Assembly: GCF_900119085.1 (NCBI RefSeq)
Contig: NZ_FPIQ01000004.1
Span: forward strand, 62,001 to 126,000
Source of the DNA: Nitrosovibrio sp. Nv17
Lineage (GTDB): Bacteria; Pseudomonadota; Gammaproteobacteria; Burkholderiales; Nitrosomonadaceae
Length of the DNA stretch: 64,000 nucleotides
Direction: 5' to 3'
Shown: positions 10,701 through 18,565 of the stretch, one piece after another
How positions within the stretch are numbered: the stretch's first letter is position 1
Layout: each line of letters opens with the position of its first letter
The notes under the pieces: generated by a model
Seen by the model: only the letters and a program-made list of their open reading frames with translations
Told to the model about the DNA's origin: nothing
Database searches by the model: none
Made by a program: the position numbers and the translations under genes

Positions 10701-12649
10701 CCGATGAATTCCGCCTCATCAACCCGAACACGCTCACCTGCCCAGTATTCCGCAGCCAGCGCGACGCGGAACTGACCAAGAGGCTCTACCACGCCGCCCC
10801 GGTGTTAATGCGTGATGCTGTGGTCGAGGGGGAAGGCAAGCAAGCCAAGATGGTGGAATCCGCGCAAAACCCGTGGGGCATATCGTTCATGACTATATTC
10901 CACATGTCGAACGACAGCCACTTGTTCAAGTATGAGTCGCCCCCCGACTGCTTGCCGCTGTACGAAGCCAAGCTCATCCACCAGTTCGACCATCGCTGGG
11001 CCACCTACACGGCGGACGGCAACAGCCGCGATGTCACGTTGGCCGAAAAAGCCGACCCTGAATTTACCGTCACCCCGCGTTACTGGGTGCAAGCCCGCGA
11101 GGTCTGGCTGCGCGTTGCCCGCCTGCCCGAAGGATTGATGAAAGCCCTCAAGGATGGCAACACGCAGGCCACCATGCTGTGCGTGACCCAGTTGCTGTTT
11201 GGCTGGCACCTGGCCGAACAGCGCCACACTAATCCAAATATGGGCATGTACCCTGCCTGGAAAGCCTTTGTCGCCCGACACCCCTATGCGCAGGCCATCG
11301 CGCCCACGTCGCTGGGTTTTGTCGGCAACAGCCCAGCAAGCCTGCAACCACTGAACGACGACTACCTGCCCGCCGAAGGCGAAGCCAAGCTGCAGCCCTA
11401 CGTGCCCGGCGCCCGCAGCGCTACCGCTTGGTACGCCACCGACCCCGAAGCCGAGTGCGCCGTACTGGTATTCGCCGCCGAGTACGGCCATCTGCCTGCA
11501 TTGGAAGCATCCTTGACGGCCGAACCCGCCGTGCTCGCCTTGGCCGAACGCTGGTTGCAGGGCTCCTGCCCGCAGTGGTTGATGGGGTGGCGGGATATTA
11601 CGAGCGCACATGTATATCGGACGGTGATTGCGTCGGTGATGCCGTTTTTGGGGGTGGGGCATACCATCCCGCTGTTCACCACGACGGCGAATGCGCGCCT
11701 GACAGCCTGCCTTTTAGGCAATCTGTGCTCATTGATGCTTGATTATTGTGCTCGCGTAAAAGTGGGCGGCACGCACCTGACCTATGGCTATTTGAAGCAA
11801 TTCCCGATCCTGCTACCTGAACGCTACACCAAAGCCGATCTCGCCTTCATCGTCCCGCGCGTCCTGGAACTGACCTACACCGCCCACGACCTCGCCGCCT
11901 GGGCCAAGGATTTGGGCTTCGAAGGCCCACCCTTCCCCTTCGACCCCCACCGCCGCGCCACCCTGCGCGCCGAACTCGACGCCTACTACGCCAAACTCTA
12001 CGGCCTCACCGAGGAAGATCTGCGTTACATCCTCGACCCCGCTGACGTGATGGGTGACGATTACCCCAGCGAAACCTTTCGTGTGCTCAAGGACAAAGAG
12101 CGCAAGGAATTCGGCGAATACCGCACGCAACGGTTAGTGCTGGCGGCTTGGAAACAGTTGGAACAAGAGCCGTCTGTCCTCATCCAGCAAGCTCAGCCTG
12201 CTCGTCCAGTCACACCATTCCGAACCTATGCGGCGGGCCATACACCAGCAACCGAAGGCGAGGATTGGCTGGCAGGACTGGTCTGCGACATTCTCCTGCA
12301 GGGGGGTTCCTGCGATGACATTCGCCTACGTCAAATCCTGCTGACAACCTTGCCAGAGTCTAACTCGCATAGAGAGCTTCTGACCGAGTGGTTGCAGCCG
12401 ATCAATAGCGAACGGTGGTTGCATATCTGTGCCTGGCTTCGCAGCCTGCTGGGTGTGCCGACAACTGCGCCCCTGGTCATCCATGATTCCGAAGGTTTGA
12501 CACAGGTGTTGGGCGACAATCGTACGGCGTCGCTTGCCAGAGCACTGATTGAGGCAAGGCAACAACAGGAGTCAGCCCTGGAGGAGGCGCTAGTCACGCC
12601 AGAATCAGCCATGCAAACGGAAAGTCTGAAAAAAAGGGATAAGAGATGA
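7743..12649 (+). pseudogene. Large adenine-specific DNA methylase (DrmMI/PglX-like), interrupted by a one-base frameshift
   Basis: Two overlapping frames encode one protein of about 1635 residues. Frame one starts at ATG 7743 and remains open to 10346; frame two is open from about 10082 to 12649. The first part ends in the methylase domain: GSYYTPDSLVQELI, the SAM motif DPACGSGHFLLAA (about residues 515-527) and motif IV NPP at about 785-787. The DNA reads AATCCACCT then GGGAGCGC; one added T after CCT would give NPPWERIK and join the frames, so a T is missing at about 10103. The second part holds the target-recognition and C-terminal domains. The predicted job is host DNA adenine methylation for self/non-self recognition, as in DISARM class 1, BREX or type IIG systems. 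The break is in the catalytic motif, so the enzyme should be dead unless the deletion is a sequencing error. An internal TTG at 10082 could restart the second half, but no ribosome-binding site is evident. The stop overlaps the next ATG. Confidence 0.85.
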
Positions 12650-14589
12650 ACGTAGTCGGTATTCCAGCATCACTTTCCACAAAACCCCACCTATGGGTGG
12701 AGACCATGTGGCTGCTGGAGTCACTGACGGTGAATAAGCCCTTGCGCGAGATACCGTTGCGTCAAGGACTCAACCTGATCGTATCTCCGCCCGGAAAAGA
12801 CAGTTCCGGGCATGGTGTCGGGAAAACCGCTTTTTGCCAATTACTGCGATTCGCACTGGACGACCCTCTCTGGTCCGAGGGATCGGCGTTGCGCGATGAA
12901 CTGCTGCAAAACCGGGATCTGAAGGAAGGGGCTGTAGCAGCCCGTGTGCATGTCGGTGGAGAAACATGGACCGTTCTGAAACCGTGGGGATACCAGAAGA
13001 TGTACCGTGCTTCCCGAGCTTCAGATTGGCGGCAATTGGCCGACGGTAGTGTAGAAAACGAATATCACGCCTACCAGAATGCACTGCGGCGGCACTTTGT
13101 CGAAACCTTGCCGGTTCAGGAATTGCCTGGTTCCGGACAGCCTATTGAATGGCACCACATTCTGGCCTGGTGCTCCCGCGACCAAAACGCCCGATACCAG
13201 CATTACTTCCAATGGCGTGCAGAAGGTGTCCGGTTCAGTTTGCCAGCGAAATCACCTCTTGCTCTCGTACAGATCGTGTTGGGTCTCCTGCACGACGACA
13301 CGACACTGCGTGACCTGAATAGCACAACCAAAGCTATAGAAACCCAGAAGTCAAGGTTGGATCAATTACGGGAGGAACCCGCACGTTTGATGAACCATGT
13401 GCGTCGCCAATTGGCCAATCGCCTTAAAGCGCCAATCAATACGCCCTTCCGTCAAGAAGGATTGATCGAACATCCCAACTTGATTGATATTGCCAGGCAA
13501 CGCCACGAGTCCTATCAACAAGAGTTGCAATCCATTGAAAAAGAGAGACAAACTCTTGCAGGTGAGCGTCAAAAATGGCTGGAGAAACGGACGCCACTGA
13601 GTGGCGTCGTGAGTTTGCTCGTCAATGAAATCGGGCAGATGGAAGCGTTGATTGCTGGCGATACCGAGCAGTTAGAGGCATTGCAAAGTGAAGCAGTATC
13701 ACTGCAGCAGAATCTTTCAAAGCATTGCGATGCAGGAAATCGCCAGCTCAAAGATTGTCATCACGTCATTGAACGCATCGAACAAGTTCAAATTGATCGA
13801 AAGCAGCGCATCGTGCTTCATCAGCAAACCAAAGAATCCCTTGAGAGTCTTCTAATTCCTCTACGGCGTCGTTTGGACGAACTAGAGAATGAGGTAATGC
13901 CGATTGATAGAGAGCTAACCGACATTGATAAAGAAAATATTGAACTGGATAAGAAATACGCTCAATCATTGTCGAATAAGCAGCTACTCAACGAGGCTAT
14001 CGAAGACTACGAACACTACAAAAGCCTTGCATCAGGAAAATCACATTCGGCTGACATGAATGTGGCACAGCGCAAGCTGGATTCAGCCCGACGTCGCCTC
14101 GACCAATTGCAGCTGCAGCTTGAGAACGAGAAGCAGGCAGTCGCAGGTCGTCGTAGAGAAATCAGTGAAGCCATGATGGCGGTTGCCAAATCGCTACCTT
14201 CTTTCCAGTGGGGTGTTTTTAACGATGAAGAGAAACACCGCAATCACCCTTTCCAGATGGGGCCAGTGCACTCAACCACATACAGGGTATTGGAAATACT
14301 TGCAGGCGATGTTGCTTGCCTGCTCGATAGTGCTCAGGAACAGAGCTTTCATCCCGGATTCCTCTTACACGATTCTCCCCGTGAGGCAGAAATGAGCGAA
14401 TCCATACTCTGGGCGCTACTTGGACATGTCGCAGAAAATGGCAGTGACTCGCTGCAATACATTGTCATTACCTCGACAGAGCCACCTGAATCTTTCACGG
14501 ATTTTGAGCGTCATAGGCTCTCAACAGATAGCATGGACGGGCTTCTTCTTCGCAAGCGCCTGAGTGTAGAACAAGCGTCGTTGACATGA
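12646..14589 (+). CDS. SMC/ABC-3C-like coiled-coil ATPase, defence operon
   Basis: This 647-residue protein has an N-terminal P-loop-like segment (SSGHGVGKTAF, about residues 50-60) where the first Walker A glycine is a serine. It is followed by a long central region rich in charged residues and glutamine that is predicted coiled coil (about 220-520), and a C-terminal Walker B-like FLLHDSPREAEM (about 580). That is the layout of SMC/Rad50-like or DUF2326/ABC-3C ATPases. I do not recognise a named family member. The ATG overlaps the methylase stop (ATGA), and its own stop overlaps the HNH gene start, so the three are translationally coupled. Its base composition is visibly more AT-rich than its neighbours, which suggests a separate origin. 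An ATPase that loads or controls the adjoining HNH nuclease is inferred. Confidence 0.8.
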   Translation: MNVVGIPASLSTKPHLWVETMWLLESLTVNKPLREIPLRQGLNLIVSPPGKDSSGHGVGKTAFCQLLRFALDDPLWSEGSALRDELLQNRDLKEGAVAARVHVGGETWTVLKPWGYQKMYRASRASDWRQLADGSVENEYHAYQNALRRHFVETLPVQELPGSGQPIEWHHILAWCSRDQNARYQHYFQWRAEGVRFSLPAKSPLALVQIVLGLLHDDTTLRDLNSTTKAIETQKSRLDQLREEPARLMNHVRRQLANRLKAPINTPFRQEGLIEHPNLIDIARQRHESYQQELQSIEKERQTLAGERQKWLEKRTPLSGVVSLLVNEIGQMEALIAGDTEQLEALQSEAVSLQQNLSKHCDAGNRQLKDCHHVIERIEQVQIDRKQRIVLHQQTKESLESLLIPLRRRLDELENEVMPIDRELTDIDKENIELDKKYAQSLSNKQLLNEAIEDYEHYKSLASGKSHSADMNVAQRKLDSARRRLDQLQLQLENEKQAVAGRRREISEAMMAVAKSLPSFQWGVFNDEEKHRNHPFQMGPVHSTTYRVLEILAGDVACLLDSAQEQSFHPGFLLHDSPREAEMSESILWALLGHVAENGSDSLQYIVITSTEPPESFTDFERHRLSTDSMDGLLLRKRLSVEQASLT

Positions 14590-15386
14590 ATTTTCTGCAA
14601 CGCGCACTTATCGAGAAAGCTGGCCATGACAACGGCTTCGAGCACGTGCTGGCATCCGCTGGCGACGTGGTGACACTGGCCTCTGCCCGCCACCGAAGCC
14701 AGGCGGTGGTGACGGCATCGGCCGACGGCTTCGACGTGCGCTTTCAATCAGGCACGCCCCTGCTGCTGCCGGAGCTGCTGCGCAGCTTCCAACCCTGGGC
14801 CGGAGTCGATGACGTGTTTTGCGTGCCCACCCTAGCCGACTTAGCAGCTCTGCTGCGCCGTGCAGCCAGCCTGTCGCAGGCGTTGCCGAATCAGGTAGTG
14901 CGCGACTACCACGCGGCTGTCGAGCAGGCTGTAGAGGCGCTGTCTGTCGAGAGCCGCGGCACGGAAGGGGAACGCCTGGTGCGCCAGCGCGTGGGGCAGG
15001 AACATTATCGTGACGCCTTGCTGACCTATTGGGGCGGTGCCTGCGCAGTGACTGGCGTCACAGTGACCGAGGCGCTGCGTGCCAGCCATGCCAAGCCGTG
15101 GGTGGAATGTGTCGAAGATGCTGAGCGGCTGGATGCCTTCAACGGCTTTCTGCTGGTGGCGAATCTCGATGCGCTGTTCGATCGCTTTATGATCAGCTTC
15201 GACGATATCGGGAATCTGCTGACCAGTACCCACTTGTCCCAGAGCGATCTGCACAGACTTGGTGTCCACCCAGGTATGATGTTGCGCTGGCTGGCCAGCG
15301 AGCACCGGCCTTATTTGCAGTGGCACCGGGCGCGTTTCCTGCTCGGTGCCCGATCGAGGGAGAAAGCATGGCCAAGGCCGAAATGA
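14586..15386 (+). CDS. HNH endonuclease (HNH_2-like), defence operon
   Basis: This 266-residue protein has an HNH_2-type nuclease domain in its second half: a CAVTG turn at about residue 153, ASHAKPW (about 165-171, with the likely catalytic histidine), then NGFLLVANLDALFDRFM. The N-terminal 130 residues are not recognised and may bind DNA or the partner ATPase. The start ATG overlaps the ATPase stop as ATGA. An HNH nuclease paired with a coiled-coil ATPase in a methylase/helicase operon suggests it is the cutting effector; this is inference. The 3' end contains the start and ribosome-binding site of a further, truncated gene. Confidence 0.85.
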   Translation: MNFLQRALIEKAGHDNGFEHVLASAGDVVTLASARHRSQAVVTASADGFDVRFQSGTPLLLPELLRSFQPWAGVDDVFCVPTLADLAALLRRAASLSQALPNQVVRDYHAAVEQAVEALSVESRGTEGERLVRQRVGQEHYRDALLTYWGGACAVTGVTVTEALRASHAKPWVECVEDAERLDAFNGFLLVANLDALFDRFMISFDDIGNLLTSTHLSQSDLHRLGVHPGMMLRWLASEHRPYLQWHRARFLLGARSREKAWPRPK

Positions 15387-15421
15387 ACCGCCCCGAGTTT
15401 TATGGGGGCTGTCTGGTTTAA
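15368..15421 (+). pseudogene. Truncated 5' end of a seventh operon gene
   Basis: An ATG at 15368 inside the HNH gene, in another frame, is preceded by GAGGGAGAAAGC, a good ribosome-binding site at normal spacing. Only the first five codons (MAKAE) look like gene sequence. From 15384 the sequence resembles an insertion-sequence terminal repeat, and the frame stops at TAA 15419-15421 after 17 codons. I read this as a coupled downstream gene cut by a mobile element that has since decayed. It could instead be chance. Confidence 0.4.
15384..15416. mobile_element. Possible solitary insertion-sequence terminal repeat
   Basis: The segment begins TGAACCGCCCCGAGTTTTAT. It starts with TGA and its G/C-rich wording resembles, from memory, the ends of IS3-family elements. 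It lies exactly where the HNH gene ends and where a further gene seems cut. On the minus strand just beyond it an open frame ends with FTDKLKTDYYRHLAEKRQQ and a stop at about 15431, which could be a transposase tail. No partner repeat or target duplication is visible. Confidence 0.3.
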
Positions 15422-15642
15422 GTTAGGTTTCTACTGTTGCCTTTTTTCTGCCAGGTGCCGGTAATAGTCAGTCTTTAATTTGTCCGTAAAATCAAGGAAA
15501 TCTCCCGGAGAGCGAAGCGCGGCGAGACGACTCCCCTGGTACGGTGCCGCACAGAAGAAGCGCAAACCCGTGGCCTAGAATTGCTTTGTATTCATGCACA
15601 ACGTTCGATGCGGAATATCTGGAGCTTTTTCAGGAGGTCATC
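15422..15642. other. Non-coding stretch at the right edge of the defence operon
   Basis: Apart from the possible transposase-tail frame on the minus strand (about 15431-15571), no convincing gene, RNA or terminator with a T-tract is seen. The composition shifts here from the operon to the GC-rich flanking genome. It is the likely right junction of the island. Confidence 0.5.
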
Positions 15643-15714
15643 ATGGGCAGGTATTTGATCGCTTGGCTGCTGGGCGTGCCGGCAACGGTGTTATTGATTG
15701 TTTATCTGTTATGA
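15643..15714 (+). CDS. 23-residue hydrophobic peptide
   Basis: MGRYLIAWLLGVPATVLLIV then YLL forms a single membrane-spanning helix after a short basic N-terminus. The start is supported by AGGAGG six bases upstream of the ATG, the best ribosome-binding site in this neighbourhood. I do not recognise a family name. It stands alone, about 260 bp from the defence operon, and its role is unknown. A G/C-rich inverted repeat (15774-15798) without a T-tract follows 60 bp downstream. The remaining sequence up to 15943 shows nothing else. Confidence 0.6.
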   Translation: MGRYLIAWLLGVPATVLLIVYLL

Positions 15715-15943
15715 GCTGCGCGTGACGTCGTATCCACTCGGGGTTCAGCAAGAACTGGCCGGGCTGTAAAGGTGGTGGCGGCCCGGGGGCCGCCAACCGG
15801 GGACTATTTGGGGATTGTTCCTCGTGTCCGGTTGCACCAAGCCCGTGCGCGCGTTACACCGATCGAACAGCCGTTAGCGACGGAAGTAGTGATGCAAGCC
15901 AGGGCATGGCTGCGCCAGGCGGCAGTGGCGCTTGTCGGCGCGC

Positions 15944-17734
15944 CTACCGTCCCATGCGCGACGCCGCGAGCGTCACGTCGGCGTGCTCCCAGGCCTTCCT
16001 GAAGCGCGCCTCGATGATGGCTGCCTCCGGATCCTTTTTTTGCGCGCGCAGGGCCTGCATCAATCCGAAAAGGGCCCAGCCGCTGTCGCGGTTGCGGCGC
16101 AGATCCTCCCAATAGACCGTCTCCGCCTCGGCCGGATGCCCCGCCTGCAGCAGGATGGCCCCCAGGGCGAGCCGGGGCGGGAAATGCCATTCGGCGGGCT
16201 CGGTGTAGACCAGCCCGTCCTCGAGGCGGACGGCGCGTTCGAGGTGGCTGATGGCGGCGTCGAATTCGCCGCGCGCGGCGGCGATCTCGCCGGCGAGCAC
16301 CTCGGGGGCGACGCTCAGTACGCCGCGCGAGGTGTTTTTCGAAAACAGGGGAAAATCCAGCGCAGGATCCTGCATGAGCTCCCGCAGGGCGGCCAGTTCC
16401 TGCTCCGCCTGCCGCAGCCTCTCGGTCGCGACGAAGGCGAGGCCGCGCACGTAGTGCCAGCTGCCCTTCAGGAACAGGTTGGTGGACGGGGGCGCGGGTT
16501 CTTCCAGGATCTCCTGCCAGTACCCGAATCGAGCATACGCCCAATACGGCACCATCCGGAATACGGCCGTCAACGGCATCTCCTCCAGCGCGGCGTCGTC
16601 TATCTTGGCGGCGATGTCACGGGCGGCCTGGATCGCTATCCGGCTCTGCCCGCCCGCCGTCGCCGCAAACCAGAGAAAGTGGATGTTGTGCGGGTAGTAC
16701 GCCATGGGGTACAACCCTTGCGCGCGGCACTGGGCGATATAGTCCTCGTCGGCGGCGATCGCCAGCTGGTTGCTGCGCATGGAATCCGCATACCTTCCCA
16801 CCCGCTGGTAGATGTGCGACGGCATGTGTATCATGTGGCCCGCCGCCGGCATCAGCGGCAGGAGCGCGTCGGCCGCGCGCTCGGCGCGCTCCGGCGTGGG
16901 CGTCGGTTCCATCAGGTGGATGTACATGTGCAGGGCGGCGGGATGGGCCGGATGGCCGCGCAGCACCTGCTCGGTGAGGGCCACGATCTCGGCGGTGCCC
17001 TCGTGGGGCCGCCCGTCCCGCATCCAGTATCCCCAGGGGCGCATATCCATCATCGATTCCACGTAGAGCATCGCCACGTCGGGATCGTCCGGGAAGCGCT
17101 CGTGCACCGCCCGCATCGCCTCCGCGTAGGCCCTGTCGTTGCTTGCGCGATCTTCCGCCCTGCCGGAATAGCGCTTTTCCAGCGCGCCGATCAGCGCGCG
17201 TTCCCTGTCCGGCGCGGCCGCTGCCAGCGATGCCGCCTTGCGCGCCAGCTCCAGCGCGCGCGGCTCATCTTGCGGATCCATGGCCGCGTTGATGTTGGGA
17301 CCGAGCACCAAAGCCTGGCCCCAGTAGGCGATCGCCAGGGCGGGATCGAGCCGCGCGGCCTCGCGGAAGGCGCGCAGGGCCTCGGCATGGTTGAAGCCGT
17401 AAGCCAGGTTGATGCCCTGGTTGATGAACAGCTGCGCCCCTGCGTGTTGCGTGCTCACCGGGAATACGTGGACGCCGAGGTTCTGCAGGCGCGGCGCGAC
17501 CTGCCCGTCCGGCCCCGGCTGGGCCGCCATTTCCGACGCCTCGTAGTGCCGGTGCTGACCCGGCGGGGACACCGCATGGTTGTCGGCCATTGCCGCTCCG
17601 GGGCAGGCAAGGAGCGCCGTCTCCGCCAGGAGAACGGCGAAGAGGCGACACCACCATGGGATGGAGGTCGACGCCTGCATGATGGAAATGACCCATCCTT
17701 GTGGAATTCCGTGTGCGACGGTATCGCCTGTCAT
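15944..17734 (-). CDS. Exported TPR-repeat protein, function unknown
   Basis: This is about 596 residues from ATG 17734, chosen because AGGAGG lies six bases upstream; a longer frame to 17770 lacks such a site. The N-terminus carries a hydrophobic segment ending ACPGAAMA, consistent with a signal peptide and a periplasmic or envelope location. The body is helical and TPR-like: a first repeat around INLAYGFNHAEALRAFREAA and another near the C-terminus (HPAEAETVYWEDL). It has conserved-looking histidine motifs HMIHMPSHIY and PHNIHFLW, seen in a widespread but uncharacterised TPR family. It follows the TetR gene by 67 bp on the same strand and is probably co-transcribed and controlled by it. A protein-interaction or metal-linked role is possible but unproven. 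Confidence 0.8.
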   Translation of the reverse strand: MTGDTVAHGIPQGWVISIMQASTSIPWWCRLFAVLLAETALLACPGAAMADNHAVSPPGQHRHYEASEMAAQPGPDGQVAPRLQNLGVHVFPVSTQHAGAQLFINQGINLAYGFNHAEALRAFREAARLDPALAIAYWGQALVLGPNINAAMDPQDEPRALELARKAASLAAAAPDRERALIGALEKRYSGRAEDRASNDRAYAEAMRAVHERFPDDPDVAMLYVESMMDMRPWGYWMRDGRPHEGTAEIVALTEQVLRGHPAHPAALHMYIHLMEPTPTPERAERAADALLPLMPAAGHMIHMPSHIYQRVGRYADSMRSNQLAIAADEDYIAQCRAQGLYPMAYYPHNIHFLWFAATAGGQSRIAIQAARDIAAKIDDAALEEMPLTAVFRMVPYWAYARFGYWQEILEEPAPPSTNLFLKGSWHYVRGLAFVATERLRQAEQELAALRELMQDPALDFPLFSKNTSRGVLSVAPEVLAGEIAAARGEFDAAISHLERAVRLEDGLVYTEPAEWHFPPRLALGAILLQAGHPAEAETVYWEDLRRNRDSGWALFGLMQALRAQKKDPEAAIIEARFRKAWEHADVTLAASRMGR

Positions 17735-17801
17735 CCGTGCCTCCTCGCGCTCGATTGAAAATAGGGCCAATCCGATGAATGGAAAATGAAGAAGGGGATT
17801 C

Positions 17802-18398
17802 TCAGGCCTTGAAGAAATCGTCGAGCAGATTCGCGCAGCACTGTCTGGCCGGTGTTCCCGATCTTTCGATTTTTCCCCTCAGCAGGGCTCCCTGCCAGGT
17901 GTTGATCAGCAAATCCGCCATGTCCGTCGCGGATCTGTCCGTTCTCACGGCGCCCTGCTGCTGCGCGAGCGCCAGGCCGGACGCCAGCAGGGCACGGTAG
18001 CGGTCGAGCGCTGCGTGGAGGGATTTCCGGCACAGGGGGCTGGTGTCGCCGATCTCGCCCATCAGGTTGCCCAGCAGGCAGCCGCCATTGAATCCATCGC
18101 GCTCGAATTCGGCGATGAGCTCGTCGAAGTAGCGCCGTATGGCTCCGAGCGCGTCGCCTTCGGAACGCTTCAGGTGGGCGGTCAGCCGAACGATGAACGG
18201 GTCGATGTAGTGCTCGATGACACTCGCCCCGAAGTCTTCCTTGCTGTCGAAATAGTTGTAGAACGAGCCCTTGGGGATCCCTGTCGCGTCCAGGATCTCC
18301 TGCAGCCCGGTCCCGTGATAGCCTTGCCGCATGAGCATGTCCAAGCCCTGATCCAGCAGGCGCTCTCTGTTGGCTTCCTTTCTGGCAAGTTTCGGCAT
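17802..18398 (-). CDS. TetR-family transcriptional regulator
   Basis: A 198-residue protein with a TetR helix-turn-helix at the N-terminus (GLQEILDATGIPKGSFYNYF, about residues 27-46) and a helical ligand-binding C-terminus. ATG 18398 is preferred over the frame-extending codon at 18434 because a strong promoter lies between them and would start transcription at or next to the 18398 ATG. An operator-like palindrome overlaps that promoter, so autorepression is likely. The downstream TPR gene is the likely co-regulated target. The ligand is unknown. Confidence 0.9.
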   Translation of the reverse strand: MPKLARKEANRERLLDQGLDMLMRQGYHGTGLQEILDATGIPKGSFYNYFDSKEDFGASVIEHYIDPFIVRLTAHLKRSEGDALGAIRRYFDELIAEFERDGFNGGCLLGNLMGEIGDTSPLCRKSLHAALDRYRALLASGLALAQQQGAVRTDRSATDMADLLINTWQGALLRGKIERSGTPARQCCANLLDDFFKA

Positions 18399-18404
18399 GG
18401 CAGC

Positions 18405-18434
18405 ATTATACGACCGGTCGTCTTGGATCGTCAA
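18405..18434 (-). promoter_or_regulatory. tetR promoter with embedded palindromic operator
   Basis: Read on the minus strand, the -35 is TTGACG (18429-18434), the spacer is 18 bp and the -10 is TATAAT (18405-18410). The perfect 12-bp palindrome ACGACCGGTCGT (18410-18421) fills the spacer next to the -10, a typical TetR-family operator position. The predicted transcription start is at the tetR ATG, giving a leaderless message. Confidence 0.75.
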
Positions 18435-18565
18435 ATGTCAACCGGGTGATCGCTGCAGGGAGCAGGTCGATCCCGTTTCCCGGACAGCGCGGCGGGCGGG
18501 CCGTCGAGCCGGTGCCGCGCCTGCGCCGGCCGCTTTCCGGGCGCGCGTTCCCCGGCCAGGGAAGT

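Noticed and set aside
1-15386. Assignment as canonical DISARM or Druantia
   Set aside because: No PLD nuclease DrmC, no separate DrmA and DrmB in view, and no DruA-D, DruF/G/H/M pattern; the AlbA_2, ATPase and HNH genes are extra. The missing upstream part prevents a firm label.
15932-17758. 608-residue plus-strand frame opposite the TPR protein gene
   Set aside because: It is a mirror of a high-GC gene: the minus strand has a signal peptide, ribosome-binding site and repeats, while this frame has arginine/glycine-rich low-complexity sequence and no domain.
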